Shown here: positions 1-6,848 of the stretch, in pieces
Layout of the letters: each line of letters begins with the position of its first letter
Numbering within the stretch: position 1 is the stretch's first letter
Assembly: GCF_002278075.1 (NCBI RefSeq)
Contig: NZ_CP022994.1
Location: forward strand, 1 to 64,000
Direction of reading: 5' to 3'
Source of the DNA: Paraburkholderia aromaticivorans
GTDB taxonomy: Bacteria > Pseudomonadota > Gammaproteobacteria > Burkholderiales > Burkholderiaceae
DNA length: 64,000 nt
Translations under genes and position numbers: made by a program
Notes under the pieces: model-generated
Databases searched by the model: none
Told to the model about the DNA's origin: nothing
The model's input: only the letters and a program-made list of their open reading frames with translations

Positions 1-1
1 G

Positions 2-649
2 AGCTTCGAGAAGCTGCTGGGGCGGCAGCCTTCCGAGAAGGAGATTCAAAGCCTGTATCGCGTGAAGAACGCGCTCAACATTCGCGATAACGATGCGCTT
101 TGGCTCGTGTTGATGGCGCTGGAGTCCTACGACACGCTATATCGGAAGTATCCGGGGATGATCTCCGATCAGGTCGGCAAGATCCTCGACGAACAGCGGG
201 CGACAATGGCGGCGATCGCTGATGCGGAGACGAAGAAGGCGCTCGGAACGCTCGCCGACGCGGTAAGCAAGACGAGCGAGCGGGTTGCTGTGCGCCTCGT
301 CGACGCGTCGCGGTGGCTGTCGTGGGGATGGGCATGGTTCGCCTTCGCGGCATTCGGGTCGCTGTGCGTGTTCGTGGGCTTCGTGCTGGGCAGTGGACGC
401 CTTCCCTATTGGGCAGGTCCTGCGCCGGGCGACGGTCCGTTGGTAGCGATCTTGGGGGCGTTGGCGCGCACGCCGGCGGGGTGGCTCGCCGCGGCCGGTG
501 GCGCAGCGGCGGCGATCGGCGCTGCGTGGCGCGCGAGAGACGACCTGAAGGCCGGGAGGCGGCTCGGGCTGCTTGCCGCCTGCCTCGGCTTGCTTGCCGC
601 GTCAGCGGCCTTTCTGTGGCCTGTAGTGGCGGTTTGGAAGGTGCTCTAA
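2..649 (+). CDS. Plasmid membrane protein, 5' end outside window
   Basis: The reading frame is open from base 2, so the gene begins upstream of the window; a GTG at 62 is probably internal because the upstream codons (SFEKLLGRQPSEKEIQ) read like normal protein. The visible part is about 215 residues. An N-terminal soluble, partly helical region (RDNDALWLVLMALESYDTLY) is followed by a short amphipathic stretch and three or four hydrophobic segments to the C-terminus, rich in Ala, Gly and Leu. This suggests an inner-membrane protein with a cytoplasmic N-terminus. It converges with the gene at 658-1668. By style and place it could be a conjugation or plasmid accessory protein, but I do not recognise a named family. 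Confidence 0.7.
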   Translation, partial: SFEKLLGRQPSEKEIQSLYRVKNALNIRDNDALWLVLMALESYDTLYRKYPGMISDQVGKILDEQRATMAAIADAETKKALGTLADAVSKTSERVAVRLVDASRWLSWGWAWFAFAAFGSLCVFVGFVLGSGRLPYWAGPAPGDGPLVAILGALARTPAGWLAAAGGAAAAIGAAWRARDDLKAGRRLGLLAACLGLLAASAAFLWPVVAVWKVL

Positions 650-657
650 GGTTTGGC

Positions 658-1668
658 TCAGGGTTTCAGCGGACGGACGGCATAGTCCTTGACGACGACG
701 CCGCGCGCAGAGCCTGCATTGACGAGCGTATCCGACACCCATACGGTTTTGTGTTCGAGCCGGCGAATGTGCCCACGCCGGATGTGCGCCTTCGGGCTGG
801 CGTGCTGCCCTCCCTTGCCGCGACCATCGGCGGCATTGCTCGGCCGCACGGCCAGCACCCGATAGTCGAAAAACGGCACCTTGCCGTTTTGCTCCCGCTT
901 TTTGTTCAGCTTCGCCGGGGCTTCCAGTGTCGGCGCTTCGATGTTCGCGCAGTTGACGACACATCCGGTCTGGATCAGGGCCTGGATCTCGTCGCGAGCG
1001 TTGGCCAAGGTCTCAGAGTGGACGGCCCGGAGCGAACCGAGTTGCTGAACGTCGAATTCGTACCGCTCGGGCAGGATGACAAAGGGCGAGACCTGAAACT
1101 GACGCATCTTGCGAGCGGACAGCCCGGCCTCGCGTAGGGGCTCGTTGAGCAAGCGGGTACGCTCGTCGGCCTGTTCGGGCACGTAGGCGCTGAGTTCGTT
1201 GGAATGCGGCACAAAGGCACCGCCTGGCGCGAGTTGCCATTGATCGGCGTCGGTCCAGTAGATCGGAATGACGCACACCCCGCCGTCCGGTTCGCTCAGC
1301 AAGTGCTCAGTACCGGGCAGAAGCGCCGCGACATCCTCGTCGAGCTCGACGCACAAGGCGATGCGCTTCGGGCAGCGCAGGATACCCTTGTCGCCGCCTT
1401 CGCCGTCGGGCAACACCCACGGCGCTTCCAGCGCGGCGACGGGATGCGGTAGCCGCATGCTGTCGATGTGAACCTGCCGGAGCTCGCTGACGTCGATGAG
1501 ATCGGCGCAGTTGGGCAGCAGGTACTTGACGCCGATACGCAGGAGGTGCGCGACGGCCTCGTAGCCTGCGCGCATGCCCGGCATGTCGCGGCGGATAGTC
1601 GGGATCAGCCGCTCGAATTGCTCGAGCGCGTGTGTGCTGTAGTTGAGGCGCTGAACGTCTTCAGACAT
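658..1668 (-). CDS. Hypothetical plasmid protein, 336 aa
   Basis: A 336-residue soluble protein with no signal peptide or membrane segment. The middle (about residues 120-160) is rich in acidic and aromatic residues; the C-terminal third ends in a basic block (SPKAHIRRGHIRRLEHKTVW) followed by a beta-rich tail. The tail resembles the RRGHxRR ends of some phage and plasmid proteins of unknown function. It is the last gene of a leftward group after the H-NS and KfrA genes (13 bp after the H-NS stop), so it may be cotranscribed with them. Function unknown; coding status is well supported by length, codon use and operon context. Confidence 0.75.
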   Translation of the reverse strand: MSEDVQRLNYSTHALEQFERLIPTIRRDMPGMRAGYEAVAHLLRIGVKYLLPNCADLIDVSELRQVHIDSMRLPHPVAALEAPWVLPDGEGGDKGILRCPKRIALCVELDEDVAALLPGTEHLLSEPDGGVCVIPIYWTDADQWQLAPGGAFVPHSNELSAYVPEQADERTRLLNEPLREAGLSARKMRQFQVSPFVILPERYEFDVQQLGSLRAVHSETLANARDEIQALIQTGCVVNCANIEAPTLEAPAKLNKKREQNGKVPFFDYRVLAVRPSNAADGRGKGGQHASPKAHIRRGHIRRLEHKTVWVSDTLVNAGSARGVVVKDYAVRPLKP

Positions 1669-1680
1669 GGCGGTACAAGG

Positions 1681-1992
1681 TCAGTCGATGAGAAATCGGG
1701 TGCGGTCTTGCTCGCGAATCCATCGCGGCACGTTTCCACGGCCGCACCACTCTTGCCCTGTGGCCGGGTCGCGATAGCGAGCGGGCAACGCGTTCACTTG
1801 GTAGGCGCCGCGGCGGCCGTTTCTGCCGACGAGATCCTTGTGCTTGATGCCGTAAGTGTCCATCAGGCCGTGGATGGTCTCGATCGCGTGGACACGCTCG
1901 CGCGCCCGTGCCTGCTCGATCCGCTTGTCGAGCTCCGCAAGTTCGGAGAGAAGCTGCTGGTAGATGGTAAGTCGCGCGGGCGGATTCGTCAT
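1681..1992 (-). CDS. H-NS family nucleoid-associated protein
   Basis: A 103-residue protein with the usual two-part H-NS layout. Residues 1-45 form a coiled-coil dimerisation region (LLSELAELDKRIEQARARER). The C-terminal DNA-binding module has the short Burkholderia/Bordetella form: YRDPATGQEWCGRG followed by PRWI. H-NS proteins bind AT-rich DNA, silence foreign genes and bridge DNA; plasmid copies are thought to limit the fitness cost of a new plasmid. Its ATG overlaps the end of kfrA (ATGA), which shows translational coupling. Family assignment is firm; the role on this replicon is inferred. Confidence 0.9.
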   Translation of the reverse strand: MTNPPARLTIYQQLLSELAELDKRIEQARARERVHAIETIHGLMDTYGIKHKDLVGRNGRRGAYQVNALPARYRDPATGQEWCGRGNVPRWIREQDRTRFLID

Positions 1993-2981
1993 GCCTTCGG
2001 CGTCCGCTTCGTGGGCGACAGATCCTTGATGATCGTGCGCAGGTCGACCACTTGAGCCTTGGCGGCATCGAGTTCGCCCGACGTGCGCGCGAGCTGCTCA
2101 CCGGCCGCTCTCGCCTCCTTACGCGCCTGTGCCGCCTCTGCCTCGCGTTGCTGAACCTTCTCCAGCGCACGGTGGATCTCGTCGGCGGTACGTTTGCGCA
2201 CATCGGCCAACTGCTCGGACAGCTTGTCGCGCTCGGCCTCGGCCTTCGTAGCCGCCCGCTGCGAGTTAGCGAGTTCCTGCGCCAGCTCCTTGTCGCGACG
2301 GCGCAACTCATCGATCTCACGCCGCGCGGCTTCCTTCTCCGCACCGTGCTTCGCCTCGGCTTTCGATGCCTTCTCGCGCTCGTCGGCGAGCTCGCGTCGC
2401 GAGGCAGTCAGCTCGGCGCGAACGCCGTCGACGTCGGTTCGCGCCCGCTCGAGGTCTTTCTCAAGACGGTCGACGAGCGCCGCCTTTTCGCGAGTCTCGG
2501 TGGCGGCCACGTGCGCCTCCTGCTGGGCCGTGCGCAGTTGCTCGCCCAAGGCGGACCGCTCCTCCTCGAGCTGCGCGGCCCTACCCTGCAGGCGGGTGAA
2601 CTCCTCGACCGTGCGTTCGTGCTCGGCCGCAAGGGCTTCGTACGCATCCGACTGCTCGGCCGACAGGCGCGCCAAGTCGCTCTTTTCGGCCTCGAACGCG
2701 GCCCGCGCCGATTCTAGGGCATCGTTGGCCAGCCGCTGCGCGACTTCCCATATGTGGTTACCGAACCCCGTCATCGCGTCATGCAACTCGGCGGGAAGCG
2801 GCTCACGCACGCTCTGCACGAGCATCCGCTGCTTCTGCCGCCACTCCTTCAATGCCTCGACCACATAGTTCATGCCGGCGCGCGCGCGCTGACGCACTGC
2901 GTCGACGTTCGGAAACTCGCCGTTTTCGGCGTACAGATCGTCGGCGGCAGCGAAAATGCGGTCTTTCAGTTCCTGATTCAT
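1989..2981 (-). CDS. kfrA: KfrA-like plasmid DNA-binding coiled-coil protein
   Basis: 330 residues from an ATG at 2981 with a GAGG Shine-Dalgarno 5 bp upstream. An N-terminal helical DNA-binding domain (residues 1-60, DRIFAAADDLYAENGEFPNV...) is followed by a very long Glu/Arg/Ala-rich coiled coil (about 90-320), the KfrA layout known from IncP and related plasmids. KfrA is an autorepressor and DNA-structuring protein linked to stable inheritance. It is coupled to the downstream H-NS gene, so one operon makes two DNA-organising proteins. The AT-rich inverted repeat just upstream is the obvious autoregulatory operator. Confidence in family is high, in exact function moderate. Confidence 0.88.
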   Translation of the reverse strand: MNQELKDRIFAAADDLYAENGEFPNVDAVRQRARAGMNYVVEALKEWRQKQRMLVQSVREPLPAELHDAMTGFGNHIWEVAQRLANDALESARAAFEAEKSDLARLSAEQSDAYEALAAEHERTVEEFTRLQGRAAQLEEERSALGEQLRTAQQEAHVAATETREKAALVDRLEKDLERARTDVDGVRAELTASRRELADEREKASKAEAKHGAEKEAARREIDELRRRDKELAQELANSQRAATKAEAERDKLSEQLADVRKRTADEIHRALEKVQQREAEAAQARKEARAAGEQLARTSGELDAAKAQVVDLRTIIKDLSPTKRTPKA

Positions 2982-3018
2982 ACGTGCCTCACGGGGTCCG
3001 CGTCGGTTTAGTGGTAGG

Positions 3019-3044
3019 AATAATAATAACACTACTATTATTAC
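3019..3044. promoter_or_regulatory. AT-rich inverted repeat upstream of kfrA
   Basis: In the 94-bp gap between the methyltransferase stop and the kfrA start there is an ATT/AAT-rich inverted repeat (AATAATAATA ... TATTATTACT) in otherwise GC-rich DNA. KfrA proteins bind palindromic AT-rich operators at their own promoter, so this is a likely KfrA (or H-NS) site. No experiment supports this here. Confidence 0.5.
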
Positions 3045-3075
3045 TACTCAATGAACAAAAAATGTGTACATGAAT

Positions 3076-3990
3076 TCATGCGGCTCGGCGAAGCGCGCGC
3101 AGAAGGTCGGCGGCGGCCGGAGGCATGACGGCATTGCCCAGCAGGTGCATGGCGCTGCGCCGGTTCAACGGCAAGGCGAACGTCGGCCGAAATCCGCACG
3201 CGCGTTTCGCTTCCCTCGGGTGGAGCATCCGCATACGGTCGCCGTCGATGATGGCCCAGCGGTCTACCGTGGTTATCGTGCCGATCGGGCGGTCGATTGA
3301 GCGGCCGGTAAGGCCGGAACCGTTGCCGTAGTACGGCGCGACGAAGCGGTCGCCGAAGGCGCGGCGTCCGGCTGCGATCCGGGCCAGTGTGTTAGCGCTG
3401 CGCCCCGGCTTGTCGATCCTGCTCCAGCCCGGCGCATCCCACTCGATGACGTCGCGAATGGGCCTGTGGTCCCGCAGGGGAAGCTCGAGGCCGATGGGTG
3501 CGGCCGACCTGGTGCAGACCAGGAACAGCCTTTTGCGGTGCTGCGGAACGCCGTGGTCCGCCGCATCGATGATGTACGACGCGATCGCGTAGCCGAGCAG
3601 GCGCATCGCATCACGCCACGCTGGATAGAGCGCCCAGCGCTCAAAGGCGGGAACGTTTTCCACAACAATGAAGGGTGAGCGGTGATATTCGGCGCAAGCG
3701 ACGACGGCCCATGCCGTCGACCGCAGTGCATCGTGATGCGCCTTTTCCTTCCCTCGAGCGGGGCTGTGCCCCTGACAGGCGGGAGCTGCGAGCATGAGGT
3801 CGTGCGTCGGCACCGTACGCCAGTCCGCCTGCTGCAGATCCTGACAGGCGTGCTCGGTTTCGGGATGGTTACGTGCGTGATATTCGCACGCCAGCGGCCA
3901 ATGATTGCCGGCCCATACGACACTGCAACCGGCCATGACCGCACCCTCAGTGAAACCACCGGCGCCGGAGAACAGGTCGATCGCTCTCAT
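3076..3990 (-). CDS. C5 cytosine DNA methyltransferase (orphan)
   Basis: 304 residues. Motif I DLFSGAGGFTEG is at the N-terminus (residues 5-16). The catalytic loop reads APACQGHS (69-76) with Cys72 as nucleophile, where most families have PPCQ. Motif VI ENV is at 111-113, and motif VIII/X-like blocks are visible (QHRKRLFLV; LLGNAVMPPAAADLL at the end). The enzyme would methylate cytosine C5 in a specific site. No restriction endonuclease gene is next to it, so it looks like an orphan enzyme protecting the plasmid from host restriction. Its start overlaps the stop of the small gene before it (ATGA). Confidence 0.9.
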   Translation of the reverse strand: MRAIDLFSGAGGFTEGAVMAGCSVVWAGNHWPLACEYHARNHPETEHACQDLQQADWRTVPTHDLMLAAPACQGHSPARGKEKAHHDALRSTAWAVVACAEYHRSPFIVVENVPAFERWALYPAWRDAMRLLGYAIASYIIDAADHGVPQHRKRLFLVCTRSAAPIGLELPLRDHRPIRDVIEWDAPGWSRIDKPGRSANTLARIAAGRRAFGDRFVAPYYGNGSGLTGRSIDRPIGTITTVDRWAIIDGDRMRMLHPREAKRACGFRPTFALPLNRRSAMHLLGNAVMPPAAADLLRALRRAA

Positions 3991-4184
3991 TGTGCCGCGC
4001 CCTCTTCCACAATCGTCATCGACAAGCCCTCGATCAGCAACGCGTTGTCGCGAACGAGCGTGCGCTTGCCGAGATACTGATGACGGATGCTCTCCCAGCC
4101 GGGAATGTCGGTGCGCTCAGTCGTCCAAACACCTCGGAAATCGGCGTGAACGCGGTCATACTCGGCGCGTGTGATCGTAACCAT
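3987..4184 (-). CDS. Small hypothetical protein, 65 aa
   Basis: The start is fixed at 4184 by a strong TAGGAG Shine-Dalgarno 7 bp upstream, inside the conserved leader motif (see 4189-4244); a longer open frame upstream is rejected because it would run through that leader hairpin. The protein begins MVTITRAEYDRVHADFRG and has a short region (WESIRHQYLGKRTLVRDN) reminiscent of small plasmid and phage proteins. It overlaps the downstream methyltransferase start by 4 bp, so the two are translationally coupled. Function unknown. Confidence 0.75.
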   Translation of the reverse strand: MVTITRAEYDRVHADFRGVWTTERTDIPGWESIRHQYLGKRTLVRDNALLIEGLSMTIVEEGAAQ

Positions 4185-4188
4185 GAAT

Positions 4189-4244
4189 GCTCCTAGACGG
4201 ATGTGGAAGATCCCGCTGGAAGCCGGTAGCCGCCGACTCCCAGC
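4189..4244 (-). promoter_or_regulatory. Leader hairpin with CGGCUA loop, copy 1
   Basis: On the minus strand a 12-bp stem (GCTGGGAGTCGG / CCGGCTTCCAGC, two G-U pairs) closes the loop CGGCTA. It is followed by CCGTCTAGGAGC, which contains the Shine-Dalgarno of the gene at 3987-4184. The same loop and SD box recur at four other starts with different stem sequences, which is good evidence for a conserved RNA structure. Confidence 0.65.
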
Positions 4245-4252
4245 GAGCAATG

Positions 4253-4525
4253 TCAGGCGTCGCCGTCGGCTCCGCAGTGGCAGCAATAGCACCGACCCTC
4301 GCCGAAATAGCTGTCGTCGTCGCCGCCGTAGGCCGACCCGCTGTAACTCCACTTGTGGCCGCGTTCCGTGGCGCACTCGAACTGCTCTAGCGTGAGCCCT
4401 TCATCGTCGTGGATATAGCGCTTGATCGTCAGTGCGCGAATCGTCGGATACTCGCGGCGCAACTGCTGGTATTCCGCGGCCACTTCTCCGAATGCGATCG
4501 CTTGCGCGAGGGTTCGTACTTGCAT
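4253..4525 (-). CDS. Small CxxC protein, 90 aa
   Basis: Starts at ATG 4525 with GGAAGGAG 7 bp upstream. The N-terminal half is helical (AQAIAFGEVAAEYQQLRREYP) and the C-terminus is cysteine-rich (GRCYCCHCGADGDA), consistent with a small metal-binding or redox knuckle. A strong promoter with TACGTA operators (4564-4608) lies just upstream, so this is the first gene of a leftward unit that may include the 65-aa protein and the methyltransferase. Function unknown. Confidence 0.75.
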   Translation of the reverse strand: MQVRTLAQAIAFGEVAAEYQQLRREYPTIRALTIKRYIHDDEGLTLEQFECATERGHKWSYSGSAYGGDDDSYFGEGRCYCCHCGADGDA

Positions 4526-4563
4526 CGTCGCTCTCCTTCCGGTTGGCTCTACTGCATGGACCT

Positions 4564-4608
4564 AGTATAGCTTACATACGTACATACGTAAATACGTAAT
4601 TGCGTAAA
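4564..4608 (-). promoter_or_regulatory. Promoter with TACGTA operator array, copy 1
   Basis: Leftward promoter: -35 TTTACG (complement of 4587-4592), 17-bp spacer, -10 TATACT (complement of 4564-4569). The spacer, -35 and upstream DNA are made of repeated TACGTA/ACGTA units (TACATACGTACATACGTAAATACGTAATTGCGTAA on the plus strand, split here: TACATACGTACATACG then TAAATACGTAATTGCG). The overlap suggests repression by a protein binding ACGTA repeats. Confidence 0.65.
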
Positions 4609-4639
4609 CATTTGGATGGGTGTTGAGGCATGGCAGACG

Positions 4640-4866
4640 GTCAAGGGGACGCCCGGAAGCCGCAGCGGAGCGCAGAGCTGGCCGCAGGCCAGGTCGAGCA
4701 CCGAACGGGTGAGGACGGCAGCGCAGCGGCCCTTGACGGGCTGGCGTGCCGGGATAGACGCTCCAGTCGAGGGTGTGGGGGAAAGGTTCATCTCCCCCGC
4801 ACCCTTGACGACAGAGGGCGACTCGCTCCTTCCCGCAGGGCGGGAAGGCGGGGGATGGGTGGGTGC
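4640..4866 (+). repeat. Dispersed structured repeat, copy 1
   Basis: First of five ~230-bp copies (others 6071, 8915, 11845, 28199). Potential RNA helices on the plus strand: GTCAAGGG at 4640 with CCCTTGAC at 4730; GCCGC with GCGGC; hairpin CTGGCC-GCA-GGCCAG at 4678-4692; CACC/GGTG hairpin at 4699-4711; a strong GGGTGTGGGGG / CCCCCGCACCC hairpin at 4771-4804; and CCTTCCCGC-AGG-GCGGGAAGG at 4828-4848. A second CCCTTGAC at 4802 could compete for the same partner. No convincing protein is encoded. Confidence 0.75.
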
Positions 4867-4882
4867 GGCCGCCGGCGGCGGC

Positions 4883-5257
4883 TTAGGCGTCTTCGGCCGC
4901 GTCACGTGCCAGTTGCGTCGCGTCGACTAGGTTCAGGCCGAGCTCGTCGCGGAAGTACAGCGCAACCTGATGGATTGCGCCATTGTGGTTGTACTCGGCG
5001 CGGCGAAACTCAAGGTACTTGTCCGTTGCGCGGCGCAAGGTATTGAGGTCAAAACTCGGGTTCGCCTTACCCTGACACGCGTCTGCGAGGGCTCGCGCCT
5101 CAGCGGCCCACGGCGTTGCCCCCTCTTCCCCCGCCGCGTTGCGCAAGAAATGAGCTGCGTCTTGCCAGTCGCCGGCCGCAATGGCTTTCCATGCGAGCTG
5201 ACAACGCTTCACTTGTGCGTCAGGCGCGTCGAGCAGCAGTTCGTAAGCCGTTTTCAT
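4883..5257 (-). CDS. Hypothetical plasmid protein, 124 aa
   Basis: Start chosen at 5257 (MKTAYELLLDAPDAQVKRCQ) because GAGAGGGG lies just upstream. A soluble, mostly helical protein; the first 60 residues (WKAIAAGDWQDAAHFLRNAA) look like a degenerate repeat-type helical hairpin. It lies between the structured repeat (copy 1) and the zinc-ribbon gene, in the leftward accessory block. No family recognised. Confidence 0.7.
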   Translation of the reverse strand: MKTAYELLLDAPDAQVKRCQLAWKAIAAGDWQDAAHFLRNAAGEEGATPWAAEARALADACQGKANPSFDLNTLRRATDKYLEFRRAEYNHNGAIHQVALYFRDELGLNLVDATQLARDAAEDA

Positions 5258-5312
5258 ATCGCCCCTCTCCATATTGTCTGAGCCACCTGCCAACCGTAGC
5301 GGGAGCGGTTAG

Positions 5313-5549
5313 TCAGTTGAACCGCCCGCCCTTGGCCACGGCTTCGGCCTTCAGTTTGGCGATGCGAGCTTCGGCTTCGGCCAGGTCGGGGCCGGCAAGG
5401 TCTTCGTCGAGAATCGAGTTCTCGATCATGGTCCATGCGTCGCACTGCGGGCACAATTGCTGATTCGTTCCCGCGATATCGCGCGTAAGTCGGCCGCACG
5501 AACGGCAATTGAACGTTGTGCTGTTCTTGCGAAAGTGGCGTTCAGCCAT
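5313..5549 (-). CDS. Small zinc-ribbon plasmid protein, 78 aa
   Basis: Start at 5549 with a near-perfect AGGAGGAAG Shine-Dalgarno. The N-terminal part carries CRSCGR ... LCPQCD, a four-cysteine zinc ribbon with about 17 residues between the CxxC pairs. The C-terminus is acidic and then helical (LAEAEARIAKLKAEAVAKGG). Small zinc-ribbon proteins of this type are frequent in the accessory blocks of large beta-proteobacterial plasmids; their function is not known to me. It follows the 105-aa gene by 28 bp and is probably in the same transcript. Confidence 0.78.
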   Translation of the reverse strand: MAERHFRKNSTTFNCRSCGRLTRDIAGTNQQLCPQCDAWTMIENSILDEDLAGPDLAEAEARIAKLKAEAVAKGGRFN

Positions 5550-5577
5550 GTCTTCCTCCTGTAGCAGTAGTCGTTGA

Positions 5578-5895
5578 TCAGGCGACATAGAGGAACGACA
5601 GCAGCGCGTCGAACCAAGGCGTCCCGTCCAGTTTGTCGTCGGTGCTGAACTCGACACCCTTGTCGCCAAGCGGGCGTGTACGCTTGGGCAGCTCGTATTC
5701 GCCGAATGCGCGACCACTCACCGTGTTGTAGAGGGCGGTCACGTAGACGCCGCCGTGCTCGAAGCCAAAGCGGATGTGATCGCTTCCCTCTTCGAGGTAC
5801 TTGCGCGACTGACACGGAAAGCCCTCGCGATCGCAGGCGGCAATGAGTTCCTCGCCGGTAATGTGGCGCTTGAACTTCCTGATCTCGGTTTGCAT
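5578..5895 (-). CDS. Hypothetical plasmid protein, 105 aa
   Basis: Start ATG 5895 follows the conserved CTAGGAGC box. The protein (MQTEIRKFKRHITGEELIAA...) is a small alpha/beta-like soluble protein with a conserved-looking core (FGFEHGGVYVTALYNTVSGR). No signal peptide or membrane segment. It is first in a short leftward run with the zinc-ribbon gene, driven by the operator-bearing promoter at 5995-6036. Function unknown. Confidence 0.75.
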   Translation of the reverse strand: MQTEIRKFKRHITGEELIAACDREGFPCQSRKYLEEGSDHIRFGFEHGGVYVTALYNTVSGRAFGEYELPKRTRPLGDKGVEFSTDDKLDGTPWFDALLSFLYVA

Positions 5896-5900
5896 GTGTT

Positions 5901-5956
5901 GCTCCTAGACGGTTGGGAGGTAGGCCGGGGACTGGTAGCCGCCAGTGGTTCCGGCC
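5901..5956 (-). promoter_or_regulatory. Leader hairpin with CGGCUA loop, copy 2
   Basis: Minus-strand hairpin GGCCGG..ACTGG-CGGCTA-CCAGT..CCGGCC (5923-5956), then CCGTCTAGGAGC as Shine-Dalgarno of the 105-aa gene. It is identical in sequence to copy 5 at 11675-11730, because about 400 bp are duplicated between the two loci. Confidence 0.65.
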
Positions 5957-5994
5957 GGGATGCGGTGAGGCGTGGCCGTCACTGCATGGGATCT

Positions 5995-6036
5995 ATTATA
6001 GTCTGATTACGTACATACGTAAATACGTAATTGCGT
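5995..6036 (-). promoter_or_regulatory. Promoter with TACGTA operator array, copy 2
   Basis: Leftward promoter with -10 TATAAT (complement of 5995-6000), exact 17-bp spacer and -35 TTTACG (complement of 6018-6023). TACGTA units fill the spacer and continue upstream to about 6036. It drives the 105-aa gene, with the leader hairpin in between. Confidence 0.68.
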
Positions 6037-6070
6037 AAATATTTGGCTGGGGGGTTCGGCATGTCAGGCG

Positions 6071-6303
6071 GTCAAGGGGACGCCCGGAAGCCGCAGCGGA
6101 GCGCAGAGCTGGCCGCAGGCCAGGTCGAGCACCGAACGGGTGAGGACGACAGCGCAGCGGCCCTTGACGGGCTGGCGTGCCGGTGCAGACGCTCCAGTCG
6201 AGGGTGTGGGGGAAAGGTTCATCTCCCCCGCACCCTTGACGACAGAGGGCGACTCGCTCCCTTCCCGCAGGGCGGGAAGGGCGGGGGGATGGGTGGGTGG
6301 CCG
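6071..6303 (+). repeat. Dispersed structured repeat, copy 2
   Basis: Second copy of the ~230-bp element described at 4640, with all helices kept. A Rho-independent-like hairpin follows on the plus strand (GCCGCCC-GT-GGGCGGC then CTTT at 6349-6368), so a rightward transcript of about 300 nt would have a natural 3' end here. Confidence 0.75.
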
Positions 6304-6348
6304 CCGACGGCGGCCCTGCCCCGCTCTGCTGCCCGTAGGTATGAAAAA

Positions 6349-6368
6349 GCCGCCCGTGGGCGGCCTTT
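6349..6368 (+). terminator. Hairpin terminator after repeat copy 2
   Basis: GCCGCCC-GT-GGGCGGC stem with a 2-nt loop preceded by AAAAA and followed by CTTT. It could end a rightward transcript through the structured repeat. Moderate strength because the T run is short. Confidence 0.5.
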
Positions 6369-6381
6369 ACTGAATGTCCGG

Positions 6382-6402
6382 GTACATACGTAATTACGTA
6401 CA
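6382..6402. promoter_or_regulatory. TACGTA operator cluster downstream of copy 2
   Basis: Plus strand reads GTACATACGTAATTACGTAC, a near-palindromic pair of TACGTA units just after the terminator. No matching -10 was seen, so it may be a binding site or centromere-like site rather than a promoter. Between it and 6551 I see no gene. Confidence 0.5.
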
Positions 6403-6550
6403 CTGCGCCTTCTCTACCCTCCACCGGATCGGCGGTTCATACGTGTCTGCATGGTCCGATTCCGCAGCCGAAACGGCTCCAATCATCGAGATGATCGACA
6501 GCGAGCCAAAGGCAATATTCTTCTCCATCCCGTTCGCCCTATTCGGTTCA

Positions 6551-6588
6551 AATTACGTATGTACATGCGTGCGTACATACGTAATTAC
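6551..6588. promoter_or_regulatory. TACGTA operator cluster at the end of the partition operon
   Basis: Several ACGTA/GCGTA units (AATTACGTATGTACATGCG then TGCGTACATACGTAATTAC) lie immediately downstream of, and touching, the stop of the ribbon-helix-helix gene. Together with the array at 7497 they flank the parA-RHH operon, which fits a partition-site or autoregulatory role. Confidence 0.55.
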
Positions 6589-6848
6589 TTCTTGTGTGCC
6601 CAATAGAACTCGAGCGCCTCGTCGATGATGTCGGATTCCGTGACCCGACGACCCTCTGCTTGCGTACGGTGAAACGCATCCTCCTTCAGCTTCGTCTCGA
6701 AGGTCTTGCGGATACGAATGGTCTTGTTGGTCCGCTCGGGCACTGCCGGGACCGTAGCCGCGGCAGTGCCCGGCGCCGTCGATTGAGATTCGACCGCACC
6801 TTCGCTGCCGCCGCCACGGAATTCCTCTAGAGAAGGCTTTCTCTTCAT
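6585..6848 (-). CDS. Ribbon-helix-helix partner of ParA
   Basis: 87 residues: a flexible Pro/Ser/Ala-rich N-terminus (1-40) and a C-terminal ribbon-helix-helix domain (NKTIRIRKTFETKLKEDAFH then RRVTESDIIDEALEFYW). This is the layout of ParG/ParF-partner type centromere-binding proteins, whose tail stimulates the ParA ATPase. The start overlaps the parA stop (ATGA), showing coupled expression. RHH proteins commonly bind short direct or inverted repeats, so the TACGTA arrays around this locus are the natural candidate targets. The partition role is strongly suggested; the binding site is inferred. Confidence 0.83.
   Translation of the reverse strand: MKRKPSLEEFRGGGSEGAVESQSTAPGTAAATVPAVPERTNKTIRIRKTFETKLKEDAFHRTQAEGRRVTESDIIDEALEFYWAHKK

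Noticed and set aside
4616..5046. Long open frames across each structured repeat (both strands)
   Set aside because: They arise from GC-rich sequence, differ in frame ends between copies, lack consistent starts and SDs, and the variation pattern fits RNA stems better than codons.
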